Origin: Anaspis maculata
Lineage: Eukaryota > Arthropoda > Insecta > Coleoptera > Scraptiidae
Direction of reading: 5' to 3'
DNA: 64,000 bases
Assembly: GCA_949128115.1 (NCBI GenBank)
Contig: OX421967.1
Span: 2,780,070 to 2,844,069, forward strand
Shown in pieces: positions 25,414 through 36,739 of the stretch (positions are counted from its first letter, which is position 1; each line of letters begins with the position of its first letter). The translations under genes were made by a program, and so were the position numbers. The notes beneath the pieces are model-generated. The model ran no database searches and had not been told where the DNA came from. It worked only from the letters and a program-made list of their open reading frames with translations.

Positions 25414-26700
25414 GAACCAAAATTCAGCTTGCCTCAGCAAATTTCAACAATTTTCAGCAAAATTTTGCAATTTTCGATCAGTGATTGGCAAGTTTATGCA
25501 AGTGCAATGTTCAGCCAAATTCAGCAATTTCAAACCAGAGCTTGGTCAAGTTTCAGCACAATCCAGCTTTTGGCAACAAAGTGGCAATGTTGATAATCAA
25601 AATTCAGCAAGCCTTATCATCAATTAGGCAATTTTGAGTGAATATTCAGCAATTTCTAGCAGAAATGTAGCAAGTTTTAGCGAAACTGAGCAATTTTCAG
25701 CAACAATTCCAAATTTTCAATGTAAATTCCGCAAATTTGAGCAAATATAAGCTGATTTCTTGGAAAATTTAGCAATTTCTCAGCACAAATGTAGCAAGTT
25801 CAGTTTAACAAGTTCCAGCAACAATTTCCAGCGAGTCCAGCAAAATCCTAAGAAGTTTGCATCAAAGTAGCAATTTCCCAACATAAAGATAGCGCGTGTT
25901 TCAGCAAAGATTCTGCAAGTTGCTAAACATTACCAATTTTGTGCAACCATTTAGCAACCTTGAATGAACATTCAACAAGTTTCATTAACAATTCAGCAAT
26001 TTTTCAAGCAAACGTAATTCCAAGTCACAATATATCATCTGCAACCAGGATTCAGCAAGCTTCAGCATATTCCAACAGATTTTCAGATGAATATAGTAAT
26101 TTACGACAAGTTTTCCCAAGATTCAACAATTTTCAGCAAAATTCAGCAATTGGCACCAAAATAGCAATGTTGATCATAGTTCAGCAAACTTTTTGATCTA
26201 TTTAGCAATTCTGAACAGAAATTGAGCAATTTCTAACATAAATGTAGCAGGTTTTAGAAGACCTTCAGCAAATTTTGGGCAAAACTTGAGCAAATTTTGG
26301 CGAAGTGGGCAATTTATTCAACAATTGCCAATCAAAACACAGCGGATTTGTGCAAATCTCAGTTTTTTTAAGTCAGTGATTTTCAACTGAAATGAAGCAT
26401 CTTGCAGCAAAAATCCAGCAAGTTTCAGCATAACGTGAAATAGAGCAATTTTGAACAAACATTTAGCAATATTGAGCTTCAATTTAGCAGGATTAAGCAA
26501 AGCATCAGCAATATTCGGCTACAATTTAGCAATTTTGGAAGATACTTTCATGAGTTTTAGATGAAATTCAGGATGTCTTCAGCTAAGATTCAGCAAATTT
26601 TAGCAAAAGTTCACCAATTCCAATCAAAAATCCAAAATTTTCAACGGAAATTTGGCAAGTGTTAGCAAAAATCTGCCCTGTTTTGATCAAAAATCTAAAA
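25414..26700. repeat. Degenerate CAGCAA / TTTCAGCAAATTT tract
   Basis: About 1.3 kb dominated by variants of TTCAGCAAATTT, AGCAATTTT and GCAAGTTTCAGC at irregular 15-35 bp spacing. It is a highly diverged short tandem repeat and is the block into which the LTR element inserted. Short open frames here have repeat-like composition and no recognisable domains. Confidence 0.7.
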
Positions 26701-28480
26701 ATCAGCATGAGTGAAAATCCACCTTGTAGGCTCCTCGTGACGTAGCTACACTTGTCAGCAAAAATTACGCTCACTTTATTTATGAGAAAGGTGACTATTT
26801 GCTCGACCTCTACTTCACCGTAGTAGGTTGTAGTAGTAGTAGTGGTATTCAAGAAGAATAAAGCAATGCTGCTCTTATATTAATATTGTTTTCCAATAAA
26901 CCAATCAGAGAAGTTTGAAGTTGTTTTTCTCCTCATCCGCATTTAATTAAGAAGTTATCGAAAGTTGAAAAATTCTGTTCACACACCACAACACTGTAAT
27001 GGTACGCCCCCCCCTCCCCCCAGTGACATTTTCACGCGATTGGCCTCTGATCGTCGGAATTCTACGTTGTGCCCGTTTTTGTTCGCATCTTAACCCTTTG
27101 ATCCGCTTTTGTTCATGAGGTGAACGACCCGAGGGGGAAGAAGGTGGAGTTCAAGGTGGACTTCAATGAAACACGCTCATTGCACAGAAAATTACATTTA
27201 CTCAAAACAAATGAAGTGCAAAATTAGTCTTTTATGATTCTTTTCTCAAAACACCTGACGTGTGACTGACAGAATAGGCAAAATGTACAAAATGGACAAA
27301 ATGAACAAAATGGACAATACGAACAAAATAATAAAACAATTGAAAAACAACACAACAAAATATGTCAAACTGTCAAGTCAAAGAAAATGGAGAGTGACGG
27401 ATTCGGAAAAAGAGCACTCATGTGGAAGAACCCAGTCGAAGAAACCACTGAGTTTAGCTCAAAGAAGAAAACTCTCATGATGTGACAAATGAATAACAAA
27501 ACTCGCTGACAATTCCCGGTATTCAATGTAAGTAAAATTAGTAAAACAAAATCGCAGAAACAACAGTAAACAAATGTAATCACATCAGTAAACAGTCATA
27601 ATAAATCAAGATTGCATAAAAACACAAAACAAGACAAAATAGGGATGGTTAGTAGGATCCTGTAAAGATACCTACACTGAATATCTGACAAAAAGGGCAG
27701 CGAGCATCAACAGAAAGGACATAAAAAAAAACATGAGAAGTCTCAAAGACGGTGGACAATGACATTTGAATGAAAATCAAAGCGTGTCACAACAATTTCA
27801 GACAAAAATACGATGCAGAAAAATTATTACAATCAAGTGAGCACGGAACAATCAAATTACTCAAATTCACTGATCTGATCATAAAACTAATGACATAAAA
27901 TTCAAACAGACAAAGTAAATGCAAGAAACACCTCACATTGAATTATTCCAGTCAAAAGCGGCATGCGTGCCTTTAAAATTTTCTGAGCGTATGTTTTAAT
28001 AAAGAGGACGTACTTTTAATTCAATTCGACAGTGACTAATCAATCGAAACCAAGTAGTATTCAAATAGGAAACGACAAACGAATACACAAATGATTTAAA
28101 AAAATACAACAAAAATTAATATTTACCTACAAAACACACGCACAACACAGCCTCTTCGATCAACTATCCGCATCTTTCTGCCCCCGTGGTGGTCTAGTTC
28201 CTCTATTCCGTGCCTGCAGACGGCGTAGGCCCTCGTTTAAAGTAATAAAATCTCGTCGCTCGACCGATTTACACTCTTAGGACGGGCGACACTATGGTCG
28301 AAAGTCCCAAATGTGACCGTATCAAAACTGCCCGACCATGGGTTAACACAAGTTCGCATTTTTGTGCCTGTTTCGTTAAAAGGGGAATTTTTAAAACTAA
28401 ATATTTCTAGCTATGCAGCGCGCTGATTTAATATACATTTTTATATGGTAAAATAAGGCGAAACCCCACAACACTCAGAC
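26701..28480. other. AT-rich spacer, no gene recognised
   Basis: I see no gene here. It includes a C-rich run at 27004-27021, and a low-complexity stretch at 27280-27340 with repeated AAAATGGAC/AAAATGAAC words that produces a short Met/Lys/Asn-rich frame I do not believe is coding. Confidence 0.5.
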
Positions 28481-28484
28481 CTTT

Positions 28485-28557
28485 TATGCCCGGGAATTGA
28501 ACCCGGGAGCTCTGCTTGCCAAGCGAACATGCAGTCTACTCGACTGGCAGGTCATCC
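28485..28557 (-). other. tRNA-like sequence (tRNA-derived element or relic)
   Basis: On the minus strand a canonical T-arm is visible: CCCGG, loop GTTCAATT, CCGGG at 28487-28506, with a B-box core GGTTCAATTCC. Upstream at tRNA-like distance are CTGCCAGTCGAGTAGAC, which resembles a D-arm/A-box, and GCTTGGCAAGC in the anticodon region. The acceptor ends do not pair convincingly and no regular 5-bp anticodon stem with a 7-base loop forms, so I do not call a functional tRNA. A tRNA-derived SINE head or tRNA pseudogene is likelier. Confidence 0.45.
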
Positions 28558-28739
28558 AATAAACCATTCAAAAATTCAACAATGATAAGCCAAGCAAATG
28601 GTTGTCTCCATCACAAATCAAGTGGGCGCTATTTTGACTGTCGAGTGCACTAAACCTAAAGTTGAAGAATTCGGGTTTCGGAAGATATGACTATTGAGGA
28701 ATGATGGCATTCCTTAAAACACAAAATTCAAGGTGAATC

Positions 28740-29100
28740 GCCTCAAAGACAACTTGGACATGTTAAAGCCGTTCACATGGACCTCGTCAGATCCCAGTTG
28801 ATTTTTCTCGTAGACCCGGTCAGATCAAGTCAGGCAATTGAGTTCTTTGATTCGAAGACAGCTTGGCCATGGTAAAGCCGTGTAACATCGCATGGGGTCG
28901 GCACCATCGTTCGTACTATGTGACACACGTGCGTCTTGCATTCAGCAATCAATATTTGTTTGATTTCGAGACAAAAATCCGAGCGCCCACAGTGGGACTT
29001 GAACCCACGACCTCTAGTGTGATGGTCGAACGCGCTAACCACCTTACCACAAGCTCCTCAGTCACGCAATCAAGTTCTTTGATCCGAAAACAACAGGGTC
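28740..29100 (-). repeat. tRNA-derived SINE-like region
   Basis: On the minus strand, 28983-29053 reads as a tRNA-like unit: an A-box-like GGTGGTTAGCGCG, then CGACC...GGTCG, then T-arm GTGGG TTCAAGT CCCAC. The anticodon stem-loop has an 11-base loop, so it is not a functional tRNA. The sequence beyond it holds near-duplicate segments (GACAACTTGGACATGTTAAAGCCG near 28750, and GACAGCTTGGCCATGGTAAAGCCG near 28856; AGTTCTTTGATTCGAAGAC near 28841, and AGTTCTTTGATCCGAAAAC near 29072). A tRNA-like head with a repeated unrelated body suggests a SINE; exact ends are not resolved. Confidence 0.5.
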
Positions 29101-29104
29101 AGGG

Positions 29105-29330
29105 TCAGGTGCTGTCGACAAGTTTTCCTAGTTGTCCTGTCGATGAGTAGGGCGTCGGCAGGGGCAGGTTATCCTGGCGATGATTAGAGTGTCGGCAACT
29201 TATCCTGTCGATAAATTGTCCTGTCGGCGAGTTGTCTTGTCGGCGAGTTGTCTTGTCGGTGAGTTGTCTTGTGGATGAGTTCGTTGTCGGCAACTTATCC
29301 TGTCGATGAGTTGGGTGTCGATGAGTTATA
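29105..29330. repeat. Minisatellite, ~15-bp GTTGTCTTGTCGGCGA units
   Basis: Tandem variants of GTTGTCCTGTCGGCGA, GTTGTCTTGTCGGTGA and CTTATCCTGTCGATGA. The same unit occurs at 37383-37605, 39906-39962 and 54940-55050, so it is a dispersed repeat family of this genome. Confidence 0.85.
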
Positions 29331-29946
29331 CTAAACCTAAACCCAGGACTACCTGTGAACCCAATAAATTGATAATGTGGGAAAAAAAGAAATACACCAC
29401 TATAATGCAGATTTCTGTCACTTGGTGCCAGCTACCTTACCAATAACCGGCTCCGGCTACCTCACCAATAGCCGGCTCCGGCTACAACACATGACGCCGG
29501 GGCCGGCTACGGAGGCACTTCCCAAATTTTAAGAGTTCTAATTCTTCAGCTCAGTTATTTTTCTCTTGTGATTGTTGTTCTAGTACCTACTGTATAAATT
29601 CCATAGCATTTGGCCAAAAAAACTATTTCAAATAATCAATAGTTCATGAAAAAAAAAACGCCTCCAAACCAACTTGCTCTGTGCTCTCGCTAAAAATTTT
29701 CTCCTGTTCGTCCCTGCTAGTTCCACAATATAATCAGAATCCAGTTTCATATTTTTCATCAAATTCTTTTTTGGCATCCGTAGAATTTTCATCAAAATAA
29801 ACGTGATACCACGGTGCAGCACGGCACACGGCCAGATATTGTTCCGTCTGATGCCGGAATCGAGTGAAATAAAGATATTTTCAGTTTACTAACTCATCTG
29901 TTCATCTGGTGTTCGTTAAGTAACCTAATATAATGGCCATGCTTCG
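29331..29946. other. Spacer with a duplicated CCGGCTCCGGCTAC segment
   Basis: At 29429-29490 there are two adjacent copies of a ~29-bp segment containing CCAATARCCGGCTCCGGCTAC, with a third partial copy after it. Nothing else is recognised. Confidence 0.4.
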
Positions 29947-30381
29947 ATGGTTTCTCACGATTCGTTAGCATTGATCCAGGTTTGCTGCTGTTCCCCAGGA
30001 TTTTTACAATATTTAACGCGCTTTACTTTGTTGTCACAGGAACAATTCGAACGAAACTCGATTAACGCCACACGGAATTCCCTACTGTCACCTATTCAAT
30101 CAAGGCAGGAGGTGCCTGCTTTAAATTCAAAAAGTTATCTAAATAATTCGTTAGTTGACGCAAAATCTTGGCAAGACGACGTGGCTTACAGAAAACTCGA
30201 TATAACACCATATCTAATCATTTCCAGCAATACCTATCCGCCAATGATTATACTTATCCTAGGAAATAAGTATAGATTCGTGAAAGCTGCGCAAGACATT
30301 TGGCAAAAACCGGAGGAGAAACGCAACAAATTGACACAAACGCAATTAATTTCTTTTCGTCCCTCTTCCATTCCCCCATAA
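29947..30381 (+). CDS. Hypothetical open frame, possibly exon-derived
   Basis: An ATG-initiated frame of 144 codons without a domain I recognise. A good 3' splice-site sequence (TTTACTTTGTTGTCACAG, ending about 30039) lies inside it, and a donor-like AAGGTGAGA follows the stop. The frame could therefore be chance overlap with a real exon at about 30040-30380, or a transposon remnant. Composition is mixed with no signal peptide or membrane segment. Whether it is coding is unknown. Confidence 0.2.
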   Translation: MVSHDSLALIQVCCCSPGFLQYLTRFTLLSQEQFERNSINATRNSLLSPIQSRQEVPALNSKSYLNNSLVDAKSWQDDVAYRKLDITPYLIISSNTYPPMIILILGNKYRFVKAAQDIWQKPEEKRNKLTQTQLISFRPSSIPP

Positions 30382-30399
30382 GGTGAGACATTTATTTCA

Positions 30400-31132
30400 T
30401 TATTTTGATAGTAATTTCGATCCCATCGGTCTTATCGCATCACTTTTATGCCCAGTTGGCCGACAAAAGCTCGGAAGTGTTTTTGAGTGGTTGTGAGGTG
30501 GGCAAAGCCTCTTTCTACCTCCCCTTGATGCAAGTTTATCGCGAAAGAAGTCGCCGAAGGGAGTTGGCGAGGTTCTGCAACAACAAGCATTAGTATTCAA
30601 ATTTAATTAGAGTCTGCACGGCTCTATGCATCACCTCCACTTTGTTCGTTATACACATCAGTCGTAGCATGCAGAATGGTGTGGGTAACATGGAGGTTAC
30701 GGACTGCGTAGTGTGCTAAATAAGGTGCAACCCTACAATGCAGTACAAATGCAATCAGATCGCTTTTTTCTCAGAGTTGAATCAATAAAAGTTGGTCCAT
30801 GATACTTGCATTCTGTTCCAAAACTCACTGGAGATCCCAATGCGCGGATGAAACACCTCTGGACAATTGGCGGAGGTGCCGTGCTTCGAAAGCTTGTCAA
30901 ATTCACGCGAGCTCGGTGGACTTTTTCTAGAGCTTTCGCGAATAAACTGAAAGCCAATGCTGAAATTTACTGGCAAAAACCTGGAACGTTCTCGAATGCA
31001 GCACGCGAGTTTGATGGGGTGCGGCACAGGCCAGGGCAAGTAGATTTAAATAACAGCGAAAGTTAACTCATCAGCGAAGTCAAATATAGCAAGTTGAGCA
31101 TGGAAATGCTGAGCTACAAGTAAAGAATTGAA
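30400..31132. other. Spacer, no gene recognised
   Basis: Several 60-90 codon frames exist on both strands between 30405 and 31066, but they overlap one another, carry no recognisable domain and lack convincing splice context. I see no supported feature. Confidence 0.4.
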
Positions 31133-31523
31133 TTAACACGTTCACTGCCACGCTGGTCCCATGGGACCAGCAGCGTGAAGCTCCACCAGGCCGCGCTGGT
31201 CCCATGGGACCAGCAGGAAATTTCCATTTTTTTAGGTTCCTGGCCTAAGTACGCTACATATCGACAATGGCAGCGGTCCATCACGGCCTAAGAGGTCACA
31301 AGTGCATGTTAATATTTTAGATTTTTTGATATATGCAAAATTTGGCCCCCAAAAAAATATTATGTTGGGCTCATTTTTTTGTAATTTTTTGAAAAACCAA
31401 GGTGTATTTGTGTATTTTGAACTTTGACCTATGCTGAAGGACTTAGTTTTCAATGCACTATAACATGACATAAATGGCCTGGTAAGAAAAATCGCAAAAT
31501 TTCGGTGGCAGTGAACGTGTTAA
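31133..31523. mobile_element. piggyBac-like MITE, 383 bp, TTAA-flanked
   Basis: Perfect 15-bp terminal inverted repeats, CACGTTCACTGCCAC at 31137-31151 and its reverse complement at 31505-31519, each flanked outside by TTAA (31133-31136 and 31520-31523). TTAA duplication is diagnostic of piggyBac-superfamily transposition. The 383-bp body has no transposase and includes two perfect 20-bp palindromes, GCTGGTCCCATGGGACCAGC, at 31152-31171 and 31195-31214 just inside the left end. It is non-autonomous. Confidence 0.88.
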
Positions 31524-31698
31524 AGAGAAAGAGGAAGCGTCGAAAAGATTGAGACAAGAAGTGCTCGAAGACAAAACACTAGTAGAAGAACAGGAAAAGA
31601 AGCGGCTTGAAGAGAGAGAAGGATCGAACAACTCTCCAGAGCAACAAGGAAATGAATTGGAAAGCCTCATATATTGGTTTTACAAGAAGAGCGTCTAG
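31524..31698 (+). pseudogene. Lys/Glu/Arg-rich coiled-coil fragment
   Basis: Immediately after the MITE the + strand reads openly for about 58 codons up to TAG, with EKEEASKRLRQEVLEDK and EEQEKKRLEEREG followed by a less repetitive part ending near YWFYKKSV. The charged heptad-like character is that of a long coiled-coil or trichohyalin-like protein. There is no start codon; the MITE insertion or the window of decay has removed what lay upstream. The same KRLEE-type words recur, broken by stops, through the 337-bp array downstream. Confidence 0.5.
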
Positions 31699-31699
31699 A

Positions 31700-34600
31700 A
31701 GACAAGAAATGATTGAAGAGTCCATTAAAGAACAGAAACAGGAATGGAAAAACCTTCTAGATGAACGAGATGGGGAAACCTCCAAGGGAAAATAAAAAAG
31801 TAGTGCAGCTTTAGGAAAAGAAGCGACTTGAAGAGGCCGAGAAGAGAAGAGAAAAGCGTCTGGAAGATTGAAACAAGAAGCGTCTCGAAGAGAAAAAATG
31901 AAAAAGCATCTGGAAGAACACGAAAATGAACGCCTTGAGGAACAATGAGAGTTGAGAAGCCTTCTAGAAGGACAAGAAAAGAGACGGAAAAACTTCCCAC
32001 ACGAATAGAATTTTTGTTTGCAAAAAAAGCGTCTAGAAGACAAGAGAAAATTTGAGAATCTTCAATAAGGACAGGAAGAGGAATGAGAAACTTCCTAGAA
32101 GAACAGGACTAGAAACCGCCAATGGAAAATTGAGAAATGGTGCAGTTCCAGGAAAAGAAGCGACTTGAAGAGGCCGAAAAGAGAAGAGAAAAGCGTCTGG
32201 AAGATTGAAACAAGAAGCGTCTCGAAGAGAAAAAATGAAAAAGCATCTGGAAGAACACGAAAATAAGCGCCTTGAGGAACAATGAGAGTTGAGAAGCCTT
32301 CTAGAAGGACAAGAAAAGAGACGGAAAAACTTCCCATACGAATAGAATTTTTGTTTGCAAAAAAAGCGTCTAGAAGACAAGAGAAAATTTGAGAATCTTC
32401 AATAAGGACAGGAAGAGGAATGAGAAACTTCCTAGAAGAACAGGACTAGAAACCGCCAAAGGAAAATTGAGAAATGGTGCAGTTCCAGGAAAAGAAGCGA
32501 CTTGAAGAGGCCGAAAAGAGAAGAGAAAAGCGTCTGGAAGATTGAAACAAGAAGCGTCTCGAAGAGAAAAAATGAAAAAGCATCTGGAAGAACACAAAAA
32601 TAAGCGCCTTGAGGAACAATGAGAGTTGAGAAGCCTTCTAGAAGGACAAGAAAAGAGACGGAAAAACTTCCCACACGAATAGAATTTTTGTTTGCAAAAA
32701 AAGCGTCTAGAAGACAAGAGAAAATTTGAGAATCTTCAATAAGGACAGGAAGAGGAATGAGAAACTTCCTAGAAGAACAGGACTAGAAACCGCCAATGGA
32801 AAATTGAGAAATAGTGCAGTTCCAGGAAAAGAAGCGACTTGAAGAGGCCGAAAAGAGAAGAGAAAAGCGTCTGGAAGATTGAAACAAGAAGCGTCTCGAA
32901 GAGAAAAAATGGAAAAGCATCTGGAAGAACACGAAAATGAACGCCTTGACGAACAATGAGAGTTGAGAAGCCTTCTAGAAGGACAAGAAAAGAGACGGAA
33001 AAACTTCCCACACGAATAGAATTTTTGTTTGCAAAAAAAGCGTCTAGAAGACAAGAGAAAATTTGAGAATCTTCAATAAGGACAGGAAGAGGAATGAGAA
33101 ACTTCCTAGAAGAACAGGACTAGAAACCGCCAATGGAAAATTGAGAAGTGGTGCAGTTCCAGGAAAAGAAGCGACTTGAAGAGGCCGAAAAGAGAAGAGA
33201 AAAGCGTCTGGAAGATTGAAACAAGAAGCGTCTCGAAGAGAAAAAATGGAAAAGCATCTGGAAGAACACGAAAATGAACGCCTTGAGGAACCATGAGAGT
33301 TGAGAAGCCTTCTAGAAGGACAAGAAAACAGACGGAAAAACTTCCCACACGAATAGAATTTTTGTTTGCAAAAAAAGCGTCTAGAAGACAAGAGAAAATT
33401 TGAGAATCTTCAATAAGGACAGGAAGAGGAATGAGAAACTTCCTAGAAGAACAGGACTAGAAACCGCCAATGGAAAATTGAGAAATGGTGCAGTTCCAGG
33501 AAAAGAAGCGACTTGAAGAGGCCGAAAAGAGAAGAGAAAAGCGTCTGGAAGATTGAAACAAGAAGCGTCTCGAAGAGAAAAAATGAAAAAGCATCTGGAA
33601 GAACACGAAAATAAGCGCCTTGAGGAACAATGAGAGTTGAGAAGCCTTCTAGAAGGACAAGAAAAGAGACGGAAAAACTTCCCATACGAATAGAATTTTT
33701 GTTTGCAAAAAAAGCGTCTAGAAGACAAGAGAAAATTTGAGAATCTTCAATAAGGACAGGAAGAGGAATGAGAAACTTCCTAGAAGAACAGGACTAGAAA
33801 CCGCCAATGGAAAATTGAGAAATGGTGCAGTTCCAGGAAAAGAAGCGACTTGAAGAGGCCGAAAAGAGAAGAGAAAAGCGTCTGGAAGATTGAAACAAGA
33901 AGCGTCTCGAAGAGAAAAAATGAAAAAGCATCTGGAAGAACACAAAAATAAGCGCCTTGAGGAACAATGAGAGTTGAGAAGCCTTCTAGAAGGACAAGAA
34001 AAGAGACGGAAAAACTTCCCACACGAATAGAATTTTTGTTTGCAAAAAAAGCGTCTAGAAGACAAGAGAAAATTTGAGAATCTTCAATAAGGACAGGAAG
34101 AGGAATGAGAAACTTCCTAGAAGAACAGGACTAGAAACCGCCAATGGAAAATTGAGAAATAGTGCAGTTCCAGGAAAAGAAGCGACTTGAAGAGGCCGAA
34201 AAGAGAAGAGAAAAGCGTCTGGAAGATTGAAACAAGAAGCGTCTCGAAGAGAAAAAATGGAAAAGCATCTGGAAGAACACGAAAATGAACGCCTTGACGA
34301 ACAATGAGAGTTGAGAAGCCTTCTAGAAGGACAAGAAAAGAGACGGAAAAACTTCCCACACGAATAGAATTTTTGTTTGCAAAAAAAGCGTCTAGAAGAC
34401 AAGAGAAAATTTGAGAATCTTCAATAAGGACAGGAAGAGGAATGAGAAACTTCCTAGAAGAACAGGACTAGAAACCGCCAATGGAAAATTGAGAAGTGGT
34501 GCAGTTCCAGGAAAAGAAGCGACTTGAAGAGGCCGAAAAGAGAAGAGAAAAGCGTCTGGAAGATTGAAACAAGAAGCGTCTCGAAGAGAAAAAATGGAAA

Positions 34601-36290
34601 AGCATCTGGAAGAACACGAAAATGAACGCCTTGAGGAACCATGAGAGTTGAGAAGCCTTCTAGAAGGACAAGAAAACAGACGGAAAAACTTCCCACACGA
34701 ATAGAATTTTTGTTTGCAAAAAAAGCGTCTAGAAGACAAGAGAAAATTTGAGAATCTTCAATAAGGACAGGAAGAGGAATGAGAAACTTCCTAGAAGAAC
34801 AGGACTAGAAACCGCCAATGGAAAATTGAGAAATGGTGCAGTTCCAGGAAAAGAAGCGACTTGAAGAGGCCGAAAAGAGAAGAGAAAAGCGTCTGGAAGA
34901 TTGAAACAAGAAGCGTCTCGAAGAGAAAAAATGAAAAAGCATCTGGAAGAACACGAAAATAAGCGCCTTGAGGAACAATGAGAGTTGAGAAGCCTTCTAG
35001 AAGGACAAGAAAAGAGACGGAAAAACTTCCCATACGAATAGAATTTTTGTTTGCAAAAAAAGCGTCTAGAAGACAAGAGAAAATTTGAGAATCTTCAATA
35101 AGGACAGGAAGAGGAATGAGAAACTTCCTAGAAGAACAGGACTAGAAACCGCCAATGGAAAATTGAGAAATGGTGCAGTTCCAGGAAAAGAAGCGACTTG
35201 AAGAGGCCGAAAAGAGAAGAGAAAAGCGTCTGGAAGATTGAAACAAGAAGCGTCTCGAAGAGAAAAAATGAAAAAGCATCTGGAAGAACACAAAAATAAG
35301 CGCCTTGAGGAACAATGAGAGTTGAGAAGCCTTCTAGAAGGACAAGAAAAGAGACGGAAAAACTTCCCACACGAATAGAATTTTTGTTTGCAAAAAAAGC
35401 GTCTAGAAGACAAGAGAAAATTTGAGAATCTTCAATAAGGACAGGAAGAGGAATGAGAAACTTCCTAGAAGAACAGGACTAGAAACCGTCAATGGAAAAT
35501 TGAGAAATAGTGCAGTTCCAGGAAAAGAAGCGACTTGAAGAGGCCGAAAAGAGAAGAGAAAAGCGTCTGGAAGATTGAAACAAGAAGCGTCTCGAAGAGA
35601 AAAAATGGAAAAGCATCTGGAAGAACACGAAAATGAACGCCTTGACGAACAATGAGAGTTGAGAAGCCTTCTAGAAGGACAAGAAAAGAGACGGAAAAAC
35701 TTCCCACACGAATAGAATTTTTGTTTGCAAAAACTAAAGAGCGTCTAGAAGACATAAGAAAATTGAAGAATCTTCAATAAAGACAGGAAGAGGAATGAGA
35801 AACTTCCTAGAAGAACAGGACTAGAAACCGCCAATGAAAAATTGGGAAATGGTGCAGTTACAAAAAAGAAGCGACTTGAAGAGAACGAGAATTAGAAAAG
35901 CGTCTAGGAGATTGGAACAAGGATCGTCTCGAAAATGAAAAAAAAAAGAATCTGGAAAAACAAGAAAATACGCGCCTTGAACAGCGACGAGAATTGAAAA
36001 GCCTTCCAGGACAAAAGAACAGAATAAGGAACTTCCTACACGTATAGCAAGATTTCTTGCAAGAAGAGCGTCCAGAAGACAAGAGAAAATTGAAGAACCT
36101 TTCAAACGGACAAAAAGAGTAACGAGAAACTACGCAGAAGAAAAGAACTAGGAACTAGATTGGAACAAGGAGTGTCTCGGAAAAAAAAGAAAACATCTGG
36201 AAGGACAAGAGAATAAGCTCCTTGAGGAGCAATGAGAATTGAAAAGCCTTCTAGAAGGACAAGAGAAAAGAATGAAAAACTCCCTATTTT
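31700..36290. repeat. 337-bp tandem array with 4-unit higher-order pattern
   Basis: About eleven regular units of 337 bp run from roughly 32033 to 35750, with diverged copies at both ends (31700-32030 and 35750-36290). Unit starts marked by AAGCGTCTAGAAGACAAGAG fall at about 32024, 32361, 32698, 33035, 33372, 33709, 34046, 34383, 34720, 35057 and 35394. Variant positions repeat every fourth unit (1348 bp). For example, CCCATACGAATAG occurs only at about 32332, 33680 and 35028, and CTTGACGAAC only at about 32944, 34292 and 35641. The + strand carries remnants such as KRLEEAEKRREKRLED interrupted by stops. 337 is not a multiple of three, so no frame is maintained. Repeated 80-115 codon minus-strand frames are by-products. 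Confidence 0.92.
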
Positions 36291-36296
36291 TGAAAC

Positions 36297-36450
36297 CCCT
36301 TATTTTTGACTCAAGTATAATCCTTCTTTTCAGACCCAACAGATGAAGAACTGATTTATGACTCTAGCATTCTCCTTCTTGTTGGACCCACCAGATAAGA
36401 AGAACATTTTTTACTCAAGTATCGTCCTTCTTTTCAGACCCACCAGATAC
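36297..36450. repeat. Three ~55-bp direct repeats
   Basis: Three imperfect copies of a unit with ACTCAAGTATAATCCTTCTT, CAGACCCAACAGAT and AAGAAC, starting near 36310, 36360 and 36411. Confidence 0.75.
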
Positions 36451-36454
36451 GTAA

Positions 36455-36625
36455 TTGCAAATCCGGAAATGACATCCCCCACAAAACGTCCCCAGGAAAT
36501 TACTCCCCTGGAAATCACGTCCCCAGAAAATAACGTCCCCTGAGAATTAGGTCCCTTGGAAATTACATCCTCTACATATTACGTCTTTTTAAAATTATGT
36601 TCCTTGGAAATTACGTCCCCAGAAA
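36455..36625. repeat. GGAAATTACGTCCCC-type minisatellite
   Basis: About ten imperfect 15-18 bp copies of GGAAATTACGTCCCC, some with AATAACGTCCCC or AATTAGGTCCC. No coding interpretation. Confidence 0.8.
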
Positions 36626-36739
36626 AAAAGTAGAGCTCATCAAGGTTACAAACTGAATATAAAGAGAGAGACAAGGAGGCTTATCAGGGCTTGAAACGAG
36701 CATAAGTATCCCTAACATTTCTGCTAGTACACCGAACTT

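Noticed and set aside
28485..28557. Functional tRNA gene
   Set aside because: T-arm is good but acceptor ends do not pair and no regular anticodon arm forms.
28863..29150. 95-codon frame with a GLEPTT-like phrase
   Set aside because: The phrase is the well-known translation of tRNA-like SINE DNA, here antisense to the tRNA-like unit at 28983-29053.
29947..30381. A retroviral env-like or other named protein for this frame
   Set aside because: No fusion peptide, membrane anchor or recognisable motif; kept only as a low-confidence hypothetical frame.
31579..35755. Many 80-115 codon minus-strand frames repeated every 337 bp (Ser/Phe/Arg/Leu-rich)
   Set aside because: They are copies of one antisense frame in the tandem unit, the complement of a degenerate Lys/Glu/Arg-rich strand. 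They overlap each other in two frames and have no domain or splice context.
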